A stretch of DNA of 64,000 bases from SZUA-442 sp963792405 (GTDB taxonomy: Bacteria; Actinomycetota; Acidimicrobiia; Spongiisociales; UBA5794): assembly GCA_963792405.1 (NCBI GenBank), contig CAWBVU010000005.1, forward strand, positions 124,001 through 188,000, written 5' to 3'. A program made the translations under genes and the position numbers. The notes below the pieces were generated by a model that saw only the letters and a list, made by a program, of their open reading frames with translations, did no database searches and had not been told where the DNA came from. Shown here piece by piece: positions 50,589 through 59,113 of the stretch; position 1 is the first letter of the stretch, and each line of letters starts with the position of its first letter.

Positions 50589-51923
50589 ATGCACGACGAC
50601 ATCCGCACCGCCGTCCACGCCGATCTGCCTCGCACGATGGAGGAGCTGGAGCGGATGATCCGCGTCCCATCGGTGAGTGCGCCCGGCTACGACCCGATGG
50701 CGGTGCGTGCCTCCGCAGAGCTCGTCGCGGAGCTCATGACGGGCTCTGGGCTCCAGGGCGTGCGCCTGCTCGAGCTCGATGGTGCCCACCCCGCGGTCTA
50801 CGGCGAGCGGCGCGGTCCCGAGGGTGCGCCCGTTCTCCTGCTCTACGCCCACCACGATGTCCAACCGCCCGGTCCCCCATCGGAATGGGACGTCGACCCA
50901 TTCGAGCCCTCCATCGTCGGTGGACGCCTCTTCGGGCGCGGATCCGCAGACGACAAGTGCGGCATCGCGATGCATCTTGCCTCGATCCGCGCATTCGGAG
51001 CGGATCTGCCGGTCACGGTGAAAGTGTTCGTGGAGGGTGAGGAGGAGGTCGGCTCTCGACATCTGGTCGACTTCCTCGACACCTACGCCGACCTGCTGTC
51101 TGCCGACGCGATCGTCATCGGCGATGCCGGCAACTGGTCGCCCGGAGTGCCCGGCCTCACGACCTCCCTGCGCGGGCTCGTCGACTGCATCGTGACCGTC
51201 CGCACGCTGCGATACGCCGTGCACAGTGGGAGCTTCGGGGGAGCGTATCCCGATGCCATCACCGCCCTTGCTCGCATCCTCTCCCAGCTGCACGCAGACG
51301 ACGGCAGCGTCGCCGTTCCCGGGCTCCTCAGCGCCGAGGTCGACGGACCCGAGGTCACCGAGGAGGACCTCGCGAGCCAGGCACTCCCGATCGAAGGCGT
51401 GGCCCTGATCGGGAAGGGGTCACTGTCCTCGAGGCTCTGGCGCCAGCCCTCGATCTCGGTCCTCGCCATCGAGGCCGTTCCCATCGCTGAGGCCATCAAC
51501 CAGATCGTGCCCGAGGCTCGGGCCAAGGTGAGCATGCGATTGGCGCCGGGCCAGGACGCCAACCGGGCGATGGAGGCCCTCGTCGCCCACATCGAGGGCG
51601 CGGCCCCCTGGGGGGTGCAGGTCTCCATCGAGGACGGAGGTGTCGGGGAGGCCTTCGAACTCGACACGGCCGGCCGGACGTACGATGCATATCGCTCCGG
51701 GATGCGCGTGGGGTACGGTCGCGACGCCGTCGAGATGGGGATGGGTGGGTCGATTCCGTTCGTCGCGGCGTTCGCCGAGAGGTATCCCGACGCCGAAGTC
51801 CTCTTGGTCGGCGTGTCCGACCCCACGAGCCGATACCACGGGCCGAACGAGAGCGTCGAGATCGCAGACCTCGAGTCCTCGATCGTCGCCCAGGCCGTCG
51901 CGTTCCGCGAGCTCGGGACGTAG
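50589..51923 (+). CDS. M20 family metallopeptidase (dipeptidase-like)
   Basis: The 444-residue zinc peptidase has M20 ligands: HHDVQPPGP (His88, Asp90), GRGSADDKCG (Asp residues 121-122), EGEEEVGSRHL (Glu151-152), then a dimerisation domain (PGLLSAEVDG onward), and a C-terminal His in SRYHGPNESVEI. The length and motif suit dipeptidases of the carnosinase/CndP type. TAGCCT (50576-50581) ends 7 bases before the ATG, so the transcript is likely leaderless. Confidence 0.9.
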   Translation: MHDDIRTAVHADLPRTMEELERMIRVPSVSAPGYDPMAVRASAELVAELMTGSGLQGVRLLELDGAHPAVYGERRGPEGAPVLLLYAHHDVQPPGPPSEWDVDPFEPSIVGGRLFGRGSADDKCGIAMHLASIRAFGADLPVTVKVFVEGEEEVGSRHLVDFLDTYADLLSADAIVIGDAGNWSPGVPGLTTSLRGLVDCIVTVRTLRYAVHSGSFGGAYPDAITALARILSQLHADDGSVAVPGLLSAEVDGPEVTEEDLASQALPIEGVALIGKGSLSSRLWRQPSISVLAIEAVPIAEAINQIVPEARAKVSMRLAPGQDANRAMEALVAHIEGAAPWGVQVSIEDGGVGEAFELDTAGRTYDAYRSGMRVGYGRDAVEMGMGGSIPFVAAFAERYPDAEVLLVGVSDPTSRYHGPNESVEIADLESSIVAQAVAFRELGT

Positions 51924-51948
51924 CGGGCCACACCGGTACCGTTCCGGG

Positions 51949-52993
51949 ATGCACAGATCCACGGCCCTGCTCGTCGCGATCGTCACGATCGTCGTGGTGG
52001 TGGCCCTCGTCCTGCGCAACGGCGATGGCGGCCCGGGTGAGGACGCGGCGGTGCCCTCGCCCACCACGACCTCGGCACCCTGACGTGGGCGACCCGGACA
52101 CCTCGACGACCGCGACGTCCCCGACGGCCCCCTCGTCGACCGTCCCCACGACGAGCACGACCTCACCGATGCAGGAGCTACCGCCCGGCGTCGAGGCGTG
52201 CGACGTGTATGGGTCCGTCACCACCACCGGACAGATCGTGTCGGGCGAGCTCGTCGAGGCCTCCGGCCTCGCCGCGAGCCGAACGACGTCGGGCGTCCTC
52301 TGGTCGCACAACGACTCGCGGGGTGGCCCTGCCCTGTTCGCCTTCGATGTGAACGGCGCCGACCTCGGAGCCCACGTGATCCCCGATGCCTTCGCCCTCG
52401 ACTGGGAGGACATCGCGGCCGGACCGGGGCCGGACGGCACGGGGGCCTTCCTGTACGTCGGGGACACCGGTGACAACTTCGGGATCCGCGATGGTGTCGT
52501 CAACCTGTGGAGGGTGCCTGATCAGGACCCTGCGACGATCGGGGGGACCTTCGGCGAGGCGGCTGCGATCGTGCTCCAGATGCCGGATGGCCCCCATGAC
52601 GCGGAGGGTCTGTTCATCGACCCGATCGATCCTGCCGTGTACCTCGTCACGAAGTCTCGCGACGCGACCTTCGTGTTCCGAGGCCCCCTCACCCCCGGTA
52701 CGGAACCGCAACCGATGGATCTGGTCGCCACGTTGTTCCTCGACGCCGAGGTCACAGGGGCGGACATCACAGCGGACGGATCGACGATCGCGATGCGCGG
52801 CTACGAGACCGTCTGGATGTGGGAGCGAGGCGCGGGCCAGGACATCGCGGGGGTCCTTGCCGCGCAGCCGTGTGAGGCCCCCTCCCCGGATGAGGTCCAG
52901 GGGGAGTCGATCGCCTTCGAAAGTGGCCGCTCCTACGTCACGGTCAGCGAAGGGGAGTTCCCCCCGATCCACTACGTCGCGTCGGACCGGTAG
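51949..52993 (+). CDS. Membrane-anchored secreted protein, interrupted by an apparent +1 frameshift
   Basis: From the ATG at 51949 (TACCGT 6 bases upstream, leaderless) the frame encodes a membrane helix (ALLVAIVTIVVVVALVL) and the start of a Ser/Thr/Pro linker ending TTTSAP, then a stop at 52083. Removing one C from CCC near 52080 joins it to the other frame as DVGDPDTSTTATSPTAP, continuing the linker, and then about 270 residues of a repeated beta-rich domain (SHNDSRGGPALFAFD, GAFLYVGDTGDNFG, AVYLVTKSRDATFVFRG) resembling a propeller. The whole protein would have about 347 residues. The break may be an assembly error. Confidence 0.7.
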
Positions 52994-53106
52994 CCCCTTC
53001 GGTCGCACGCGGCGACTGATCTCGAACCGCGTGACGGCCGACACCACCACGCGACACCGTCCATGCAGCGGGGACGCAGGAGTGCCTCCGGCGACGGCGC
53101 GAGCGT

Positions 53107-53697
53107 TCAGCGTGGGATGCGAGTGCGCTTGAACTCGTTCAGGTTCGACCAGCCGAGCATGTCGACGACCCGATCGAGGTCCTCCCTGCGATGGCGTTCC
53201 ATGAAGCGAACGAACACGGCCTCACCACCGCTGATGAAGGTCGGCACGCCGAACACGCCGAAGTCCTCCACGAGCCCGGTGTGCTCTCGGGCGAGGGTTG
53301 CGGACGGGGTGCCCATCGCCACGTGCGCGGCGATGGCCTCCGGATCGAGGCCGGCATCGGTGGCCGTGGCGGCGAGGACCTCGGGATCGTTGAGGTCCGC
53401 GCCGTCGTCGTGGCGTGCGGAGAAGAGCCCCATGTGGAAGGCGATGAACGCATCCGGCATGTGGTCGCGGACCACCAGGGACCACAGCAGGGCTCGCACC
53501 CCGCTGCCGAGGGCATGGGCGGGGTCGCGGTCCCACACGGCGGGCTCCGCGTCGTCGATGGAATTCTGGTGCAAGGAGAAGGGAGCGAAGGTCGGGATGT
53601 AGTCCGCCCCTTCGTGCAGCGCCTCCACGAGGGTCTCGTTCGCGATGCGTGCGAACGGGCACAGGTAGTCGTACGTGATCGTGAATCGCGTGGTCAT
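53107..53697 (-). CDS. DsbA-family oxidoreductase-like protein
   Basis: The 196-residue protein has a thioredoxin-fold DsbA/FrnE layout: ITYDYLCPFARIANETLVEAL at the N-terminus (one Cys in LCPF, not a CxxC pair), a helical insertion, and GVFGVPTFISGGEAVFVRFME with the cis-Pro. 2-hydroxychromene-2-carboxylate isomerases share this single-Cys form. GGGAGG lies upstream of the ATG at 53697. It overlaps neither neighbour and lies 44 bases downstream of the GNAT gene. Confidence 0.83.
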   Translation of the reverse strand: MTTRFTITYDYLCPFARIANETLVEALHEGADYIPTFAPFSLHQNSIDDAEPAVWDRDPAHALGSGVRALLWSLVVRDHMPDAFIAFHMGLFSARHDDGADLNDPEVLAATATDAGLDPEAIAAHVAMGTPSATLAREHTGLVEDFGVFGVPTFISGGEAVFVRFMERHRREDLDRVVDMLGWSNLNEFKRTRIPR

Positions 53698-53741
53698 GTG
53701 GCCTCCCGGTCGCCGGGAAGGTAGCGGGCCCCCCGCGTAGC

Positions 53742-54245
53742 TCACACGGCCAACGTGTAGATCGCGACCCTCCCCTGCTCATCGGCGCACGCATCGCTCG
53801 CCTCGCGGTACCCGTCGAATCGGAAACCGACGTGCTCTGCCACCCGAATCGAGGCGAGGTTGTCGGGATGGATCTGGAGCTCGACCACGGTCGGGGCCAG
53901 CGAGCGTCTCGCCCACTCGACGGCGCCACCGAGGAGCTCCGTGGCCCGCCCGGAGCCACGGGCGCCCGGGCTGATCCAGTAGAAGAACTCGTACGAGTCG
54001 GCGTGCCTGCGCAAGCCGAGGTTCCCGACCGGCAGCCCGTTGCCGTCCATCACCGCAACGGTGCGCACGGTCTCACCCCGGGAGGATGCCTCCCTCGCCG
54101 CCTGCCACATCTCCTCGGTGAGGTCGGATGGCTCCCGTGTCCACCTGATGATCTCGTCATCGAGGACGTCGAGGTACCACTCCACGTCGGCCGGGGACCA
54201 GGGCCGGGTCGAGAGGCGTCGCGTCGTGAAGATCGGATCGTCCAT
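53742..54245 (-). CDS. GNAT family N-acetyltransferase (RimJ/RimL-like)
   Basis: The 167-residue protein shows FTTRRLSTRPWSPADVEWYLDVL at the start, an acetyl-CoA loop in ISPGARGSGRATELLGGAV, and ELQIHPDNLASIRVAEHVGFRFDGYRE, typical of ribosomal-protein or antibiotic acetyltransferases. TAGGGT ends 6 bases before the ATG, so its mRNA is probably leaderless. It is divergent from the sulfur operon. Confidence 0.87.
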   Translation of the reverse strand: MDDPIFTTRRLSTRPWSPADVEWYLDVLDDEIIRWTREPSDLTEEMWQAAREASSRGETVRTVAVMDGNGLPVGNLGLRRHADSYEFFYWISPGARGSGRATELLGGAVEWARRSLAPTVVELQIHPDNLASIRVAEHVGFRFDGYREASDACADEQGRVAIYTLAV

Positions 54246-54292
54246 ACCCCCACCCTACCCGCGAAGATTCCCAGAATTCCGTAGTCAGGGAC

Positions 54293-54321
54293 TTTGCAAT
54301 ATATACCTCTAGGGGTATACT
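54293..54321 (+). promoter_or_regulatory. Promoter with CsoR/CstR-type operator for the SQR operon
   Basis: TTTGCA (54293-54298), a 17-base spacer, and TATACT (54316-54321) form a promoter. TATACCTCTAGGGGTATA (54302-54319) is a near-perfect palindrome, off by one symmetric base pair, and covers the spacer and -10. The TATACC...GGTATA form resembles operators of CsoR-family repressors, including the persulfide sensor CstR. The operon behind it oxidises sulfide, which fits CstR-like control. No regulator gene is in the window. Confidence 0.72.
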
Positions 54322-54411
54322 TCCCCCCGTAGGCACCACATGGAGCGGCAGGACCGGATCGGCGACGATCCTCCTCGTCGATGCCATACGCGAAGGACGA
54401 AAGGACCCACC

Positions 54412-55647
54412 GTGCCGCAGATACTGATCCTCGGCGCCGGCACCGCCGGAACGATGGCGGCGAACAAGCTCAGGGAGAAGCTCGACAGCACGTTCGCCAT
54501 CACCATCGTCGACAACGATCCCCACCACTACTACCAGCCGGGCTTCCTCTTCATCCCGTTCGGCACCTACGAGCCCTCCGACGTGGTCAAGACGACGAAG
54601 GAGTTCATCCCCAAGGGGGTGACGTACGTCGAGGAGACCATCTCCGAGCTGCTCCCCGACGAGAACACCGTCCGGCTCGCCGATGGCACGGATCTCCACT
54701 ACGACTACCTGGTGATCGCCACCGGCACCCATCCCATGCCGAGTGAGACCCCGGGCCTCGACTCGGACGAGTACGGCACATCCGTGCACGACTTCTACAC
54801 CCTCGAGGGTGCGGTGGCACTCAGGGACGCCCTGGCCGGCTTCGAGGGTGGGCGGCTTGCGATCAACCTGATCGAGATGCCCATCAAGTGCCCCGTCGCC
54901 CCCCTCGAGTTCGCGTTCCTCGCCGACGCGTACTTCACCGACCGTGGCATCCGCGACGACGTCGAGATCGTGTACGTGACGCCCATGAGCTCCGCGTTCA
55001 CGAAGCCCGTCGCCGCCAAGCACCTGGGTGACATGTTCGAACGGCGCGGCATCGAGCTCGAACCGGACTTCTACCTCGAGCAGGTGGACGCCGAGGGGAA
55101 GAAGGTGGTCTCGTTCGACGAGCGCGAGGTGGCATACGACCTCCTCGTCACGGTCCCCATCAACATGGGCGCCGAATTCGTCGCGAAGGCGGGGATCGGC
55201 GATGAGCTCAACCACGTCAAGGTGGACCACTTCACGTTCCAGTCCCCCGACTACCCGAACATCTTCGCCGTCGGCGATGCGGCTGCGCTCCCGACGTCGA
55301 AGGCGGGCTCGGTGGCGCACTTCGCCATGGAGACGTTCGTGCCGAACTTCGTCGACTACGTCCACGGACGGCCGATGACCCACGCCTTCGACGGCCACGC
55401 GAACTGCTACATCGAGACGGGCCACGACAAGGCCATGCTCATCGACTTCAACTACGACACCGAGCCGCTCCCGGGGAAGTACCCGCTTCCGGGCATCGGC
55501 CCCTTCTCGCTCCTCAAGGAGACCGAGGTCAACCACTGGGGCAAGATGATGTTCAAGTGGATGTACTGGCACCTGCTCCTCCCGGGGAAGGACATCCCCG
55601 TGCCCGCCCACATGACGATGGCGGGGAAGGACAGGAGCGACTCGTGA
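54412..55647 (+). CDS. sqr: Sulfide:quinone oxidoreductase-like flavoprotein
   Basis: SQR oxidises sulfide and reduces membrane quinone. The 411-residue FAD protein has ILGAGTAGTMAANKL, YQPGFLFIPFG, the NAD(P)-like second domain, FAVGDAAALPTSKAG, and two conserved redox Cys: Cys160 in PIKCPVAPLEF and Cys332 in HANCYIETGHDKAML. GTG start with AAGGA upstream. The C-terminus is amphipathic (FKWMYWHLLLPG), as in membrane-bound SQR. It leads the operon with DUF1641, TusE-like and DsrE-like genes. Confidence 0.9.
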   Translation: MPQILILGAGTAGTMAANKLREKLDSTFAITIVDNDPHHYYQPGFLFIPFGTYEPSDVVKTTKEFIPKGVTYVEETISELLPDENTVRLADGTDLHYDYLVIATGTHPMPSETPGLDSDEYGTSVHDFYTLEGAVALRDALAGFEGGRLAINLIEMPIKCPVAPLEFAFLADAYFTDRGIRDDVEIVYVTPMSSAFTKPVAAKHLGDMFERRGIELEPDFYLEQVDAEGKKVVSFDEREVAYDLLVTVPINMGAEFVAKAGIGDELNHVKVDHFTFQSPDYPNIFAVGDAAALPTSKAGSVAHFAMETFVPNFVDYVHGRPMTHAFDGHANCYIETGHDKAMLIDFNYDTEPLPGKYPLPGIGPFSLLKETEVNHWGKMMFKWMYWHLLLPGKDIPVPAHMTMAGKDRSDS

Positions 55648-56405
55648 CGGAATCCGCGACCATCGACCGTGCCTCCGAGCTGGAGCGAAAGATCGACGCG
55701 CTCACCGCACAGGTGGACTTCCTCTCCGAGGAGGCTCACGCCCAGCGCCAGCGCAGAATCGCACTGGAAGAGCTCCAGGCCGATCTCACACCGATCGCCA
55801 TGACGGCCGTCGAGCGGTCTGCCTACACGCTCGACGAGATCGAGATCGACCCGTCGGATCTCCTCCGGCTCGGGGCACGGGTCGCGGCCAACGCGGCCCT
55901 GCTCGAATCGGTCCTGATCCAGCTCGAGTCGCTCAACGCCCTCGTCACCGACATGTCGCCGATCGTCCAGCAGGGCGTGGCCATGGCGATCGACAGGGCG
56001 GGGAAGCTCGAGGAGAAGGGCTACTTCGAGTTCGCGGAGGCTGCACTCGGCGTCGTCGACCAGGTCGTCACGAACTACACGCGTGAGGACGTCGAAGCCC
56101 TCGCCGAGAACATCGTCCAGATGCTCGACATCATCAAGGACCTGACGCAGCCCGAGATGCTCGTCGTCGCACAACGCCTCCTCGACGTGGTGCAACGTCA
56201 GGCAGCCGCTGCGGCCGACGTTCCGGAGGAGCCCCCCAGCCTGTTCGCCCTCGCCGGCAAACTGCGGGACCCCGAGATCCGCCGCGGCATGGGAAGGGCG
56301 CTCGACACGCTCAGCGCCGTATCGACGACATCGGGTGCCCCGAAGGATGCGAGGATGGGGCCACACGACGACACACACGAACACGACACCAAGGGAGGTG
56401 CCTGA
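55644..56405 (+). CDS. DUF1641 protein
   Basis: The 253-residue soluble protein has an N-terminal coiled coil (ELERKIDALTAQVDFLSEEAH), then helices with DLLRLGARVAANAALLESVLIQLESLNAL and ALDTLSA, the DUF1641 pattern. Genes of this family often follow SQR in bacteria and archaea; the protein may link SQR to sulfur carriers. Its GTG overlaps the SQR stop (GTGA), and its stop overlaps the next start (TGATG). The C-terminus is a His-rich charged tail (HDDTHEHDT) of unknown use. Confidence 0.83.
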   Translation: MTESATIDRASELERKIDALTAQVDFLSEEAHAQRQRRIALEELQADLTPIAMTAVERSAYTLDEIEIDPSDLLRLGARVAANAALLESVLIQLESLNALVTDMSPIVQQGVAMAIDRAGKLEEKGYFEFAEAALGVVDQVVTNYTREDVEALAENIVQMLDIIKDLTQPEMLVVAQRLLDVVQRQAAAAADVPEEPPSLFALAGKLRDPEIRRGMGRALDTLSAVSTTSGAPKDARMGPHDDTHEHDTKGGA

Positions 56406-56722
56406 TGGCAGTGACGACGATCGCCGACCGGGAGGTCCACGTCGACGACGAGGGCTTCATGACCGAGTACGACGAGTGGGACGAGGATCTCGCTGCGACG
56501 CTCGCAGCGAACATCGGGATCGAAGAGCTCACGGACGAGCACTGGAAGGTGATCCGGTTCCTTCGCTCCGACTTCGCGGAGAAGGGCGAGACCGCCACGC
56601 TTCGCAGGGTCAGCACCGCAGGCGAGGTCCCGACCAAGGAGCTGTTCCAGCTCTTCCCCAAGAAGCCGGCGCGCAAGATGGCCTACGTCGCCGGCCTCCC
56701 GAAGCCCGCCGGCTGCATCTAG
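56405..56722 (+). CDS. TusE/DsrC-family sulfur carrier
   Basis: The 105-residue protein ends in GLPKPAGCI, the TusE/DsrC C-terminal arm with its persulfide-bearing Cys104. The second Cys that DsrC carries eleven residues earlier is Ala here, so this is the one-Cys carrier type (TusE- or RspA-like) and not a substrate of DsrAB. Upstream motifs DEEG-like VHVDDEGFM and WVIRFLR-like WKVIRFLR match the family. It lies between DUF1641 and the DsrE-like gene and probably accepts sulfur from SQR products. Confidence 0.88.
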   Translation: MAVTTIADREVHVDDEGFMTEYDEWDEDLAATLAANIGIEELTDEHWKVIRFLRSDFAEKGETATLRRVSTAGEVPTKELFQLFPKKPARKMAYVAGLPKPAGCI

Positions 56723-56732
56723 GAGGACGACG

Positions 56733-57260
56733 ATGACCACGGAGATCGAGACAGCCACTGCGATCGTCCCCGACTTCGGGGATGACGCCGAGGACCGCAA
56801 GATCGCGTTCGTGTGCTCCAAGGGCACGCTCGACATGGCCTACCCGGCGCTCATCATGGCGTCGGGCGCCCTCGAGCAGGGTGTGGAGACCCATATCTTC
56901 TTCACCTTCTGGGGCATGGACATGATCAACAAGAAGACGACGGGCGATCTCAAGTTCACCCCTGTCGGGAACACGGTGGCGACCCACCAGGCGCACATGC
57001 CGATGATCTTCACGGCGTTCCCCGGTGTCGCATCGTTGGCCACGAGCCAGATGAAGAAGCAGATGGAAGCGCTGGACATCCCCGATGTGCCGACGTTCCT
57101 CAGCCACCTCTCCGACATGGGCTGCCACCTGTGGGCATGCAAGTTGTCGGTGGACATGTTCAGCCTCACCGAGGACGACATGATCGATGAGCTCAACGGC
57201 GTCCTGAACGTCGCCGACTTCATCGAGATCATCGACGGCGCCCAGACGATGTTCATCTGA
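56733..57260 (+). CDS. DsrE2-like sulfurtransferase
   Basis: The 175-residue protein resembles DsrE/DsrF/DsrH and DsrE2: KIAFVCSKGTLDMAYPALIMASGALEQGVETHIFFTFWGMDMI, then the Cys pair in DMGCHLWACKLSVDMF near residues 130-137. DsrE2 proteins bind persulfide or polysulfide and pass it on. A 10-base gap with AGGAGG separates it from the TusE-like gene. It ends the operon, 22 bases before the terminator. Confidence 0.87.
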   Translation: MTTEIETATAIVPDFGDDAEDRKIAFVCSKGTLDMAYPALIMASGALEQGVETHIFFTFWGMDMINKKTTGDLKFTPVGNTVATHQAHMPMIFTAFPGVASLATSQMKKQMEALDIPDVPTFLSHLSDMGCHLWACKLSVDMFSLTEDDMIDELNGVLNVADFIEIIDGAQTMFI

Positions 57261-57282
57261 TCGCAGCGATCAACGACGATGG

Positions 57283-57317
57283 GACCCCCGGGCCTCGAGG
57301 TCCGGGGGTCTTCTCAT
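57283..57317 (+). terminator. Terminator of the SQR operon
   Basis: GACCCCCGG (57283-57291) and its complement (57302-57310) form the outer stem, with further pairing inside around TCGA, followed by TTCTCAT. It closes the sulfur operon 22 bases after the DsrE-like stop. Confidence 0.85.
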
Positions 57318-57370
57318 GCACGGGCCCATGGGGCATGATGTCGTCGACCGGCGCCGGAAGGGGAGTATCG

Positions 57371-58333
57371 ATGGCCGCAGTGACGTCGGCGGGCGGAGCA
57401 CGGGCACGGGTGGATGCCGAGGTGCTCGGGTCGTGGGTCGACCATGGGCTCATCTCGGCCGCCCAGGCGTCCGAGATCATGGCGTTCGAATCCGACCTTC
57501 CCCCTGCGAGGGGATTCGGCCGTGACCTGCTGGGCTACCTCGGCGCGGTGCTCGTGCTGTGCGCTGGGTTCATCCTCGTCGCCGAGATGTGGCCCGACAT
57601 GCAGCGAGGTGCCCGCGTCCTCGTGAGTGCCGTCGCGGGGTCGATCCTGCTGGGAGCGGGCGCCTACCTGTCGAGGTCGCCGGTGCCAACGTCGAGGCGG
57701 CTCGGGAACGCGGCGATGATGCTCGGCACGGCTCCCTGCGGCCTCGCCGCGGGCGTCGCCGCCGATGCGCTCGTCTCGAGCGATGTCGCCGTCCTGATCG
57801 GCTTCCTCGTGGCGCTCGGGCTGAGCCTGGCCTCCTATGTCAGGATCCGGTCATGGGCCCAGCTCACCGCGTTGCTGGTGTCGTCGTTCGGCACCGCGTT
57901 GGCGCTCGGGGACGCCGTCACCGACGGGGCGGCCGCGTGGCTCAGCGGGGTCCTCGCCGTGGTGGTCGGGGTGGCATGGCTGGCCGCGGCTGCGAGGCGA
58001 GTGGTCGGTCCACGAGCCCTCGCCGAGGTCGGTGGTGTGGGGGCGATGGCGATCGGGTCGCTCATCGTCGTTGCCGAACTCGGTCCCGACACCGCAGGGG
58101 GACGGGTGGCGATGGGCGTGTGGATCGCCTCGGCCGTCGGCGTGGTGGCGCGGGGTGTCGCCTCGAACCGCGTGGTCCTGATCATCGGAGGAGTCCTCGG
58201 CCTCCTGCTCTACCTCCCATGGCTGATCACCGAGGTGCTCGGCGAGGGTGTCGGTGCCCCGGTCGCGCTGCTCGTGGCGGGAGGCCTGCTCATCGGGGCA
58301 GCCATCCACCTCACACGGCGGTCCGATCAGTAG
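57371..58333 (+). CDS. DUF2157-like integral membrane protein
   Basis: The 320-residue protein has an N-terminal cytosolic segment (LGSWVDHGLISAAQASEIMAFE, as in DUF2157) then about ten membrane helices. Function unknown. GGAAGGGGAG lies 5-9 bases upstream of the ATG at 57371, which is chosen over the ATG at 57335 for that reason. It follows the operon terminator, so it has its own promoter. Confidence 0.72.
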   Translation: MAAVTSAGGARARVDAEVLGSWVDHGLISAAQASEIMAFESDLPPARGFGRDLLGYLGAVLVLCAGFILVAEMWPDMQRGARVLVSAVAGSILLGAGAYLSRSPVPTSRRLGNAAMMLGTAPCGLAAGVAADALVSSDVAVLIGFLVALGLSLASYVRIRSWAQLTALLVSSFGTALALGDAVTDGAAAWLSGVLAVVVGVAWLAAAARRVVGPRALAEVGGVGAMAIGSLIVVAELGPDTAGGRVAMGVWIASAVGVVARGVASNRVVLIIGGVLGLLLYLPWLITEVLGEGVGAPVALLVAGGLLIGAAIHLTRRSDQ

Positions 58334-58359
58334 CGAATCGGCGGATCAGGCGGTCGACG

Positions 58360-59085
58360 TCATGAGGGGTGCCCCGCATCGATCACGAGGGCGTCGAGGG
58401 CGACCGTGATCATGTCGCCGAACGTACGCTCGCGCTCGTCCGATGTCGTCTCCTCCTGCGTGACCAGGTGGTCCGACACCGTGAGCACTGCGAGCGCACG
58501 GACACCCTCCTCGAGGGCGATCGCGTAGAGACCCGCCGCCTCCATCTCCACGGCGAGCACGTTCATGCGCTGCCATGTCGCAAGAGCGCCCTCGACCGGG
58601 TTGTAGAAGCTGTCGGAGGAGTGGACGTTCCCCGCGTGGACCGAATAGCCCGCCACCCGGGCCGCCTCGGATGCCGCAGCGAGGAGGGCGAAGTCCGCCG
58701 TCGCAGCGAAGTCCCATCCCCCGTACCTGGCTCGGTTCACCGACGAGTCCGTGCAGGCGCCGACGGCGAGGACGATGTCGCGAAGCCCGACCGCCTCGGA
58801 GATGCCCCCACATGAGCCGACCCGGACGAGGCGCGTGGCGCCATAGGAGCGGATCAGCTCGGTGATGTAGATCGAGGCGGAGGGAATGCCCATACCGGTC
58901 CCCATGACCGACACCGGCATGCCGCGATAGGACCCCGTGAAGCCGAGCATGTTGCGGACCGCCGTGACCTCCCTGGCATCATCGATGAAGGTCTCGGCGA
59001 TGTACTTCGCACGAAGTGGGTCACCGGGAAGGAGGACGGCTTCGGCGACGTCGCCTTCGGCGGCGGCGATGTGTGGTGTGGGCAC
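58360..59085 (-). CDS. deoD: Purine-nucleoside phosphorylase, DeoD type
   Basis: It splits purine ribo- and deoxyribonucleosides with phosphate. The 241-residue length fits the hexameric DeoD family. Markers: HIAAAEGDVAEAVLLPGDPLRAKYIAE, GTGMGIPSASIY, VRVGSCGGI, AVEMEAAGLYAIA (nucleoside-binding Glu), and LTVSDHL with the catalytic Asp. The GTG at 59085 (GGGAGG 4 bases upstream) gives the normal N-terminus, rather than 59112. It converges with the DUF2157-like gene and follows the channel gene at close distance. Confidence 0.92.
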   Translation of the reverse strand: MPTPHIAAAEGDVAEAVLLPGDPLRAKYIAETFIDDAREVTAVRNMLGFTGSYRGMPVSVMGTGMGIPSASIYITELIRSYGATRLVRVGSCGGISEAVGLRDIVLAVGACTDSSVNRARYGGWDFAATADFALLAAASEAARVAGYSVHAGNVHSSDSFYNPVEGALATWQRMNVLAVEMEAAGLYAIALEEGVRALAVLTVSDHLVTQEETTSDERERTFGDMITVALDALVIDAGHPS

Positions 59086-59113
59086 GGGACCTCCCGATCG
59101 ACTCGGCACCACT

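Noticed and set aside
56405..56722. True DsrC, indicating dissimilatory sulfite reduction
   Set aside because: The second conserved Cys of DsrC is Ala, and no dsrAB genes are present. A TusE-like carrier role fits better.
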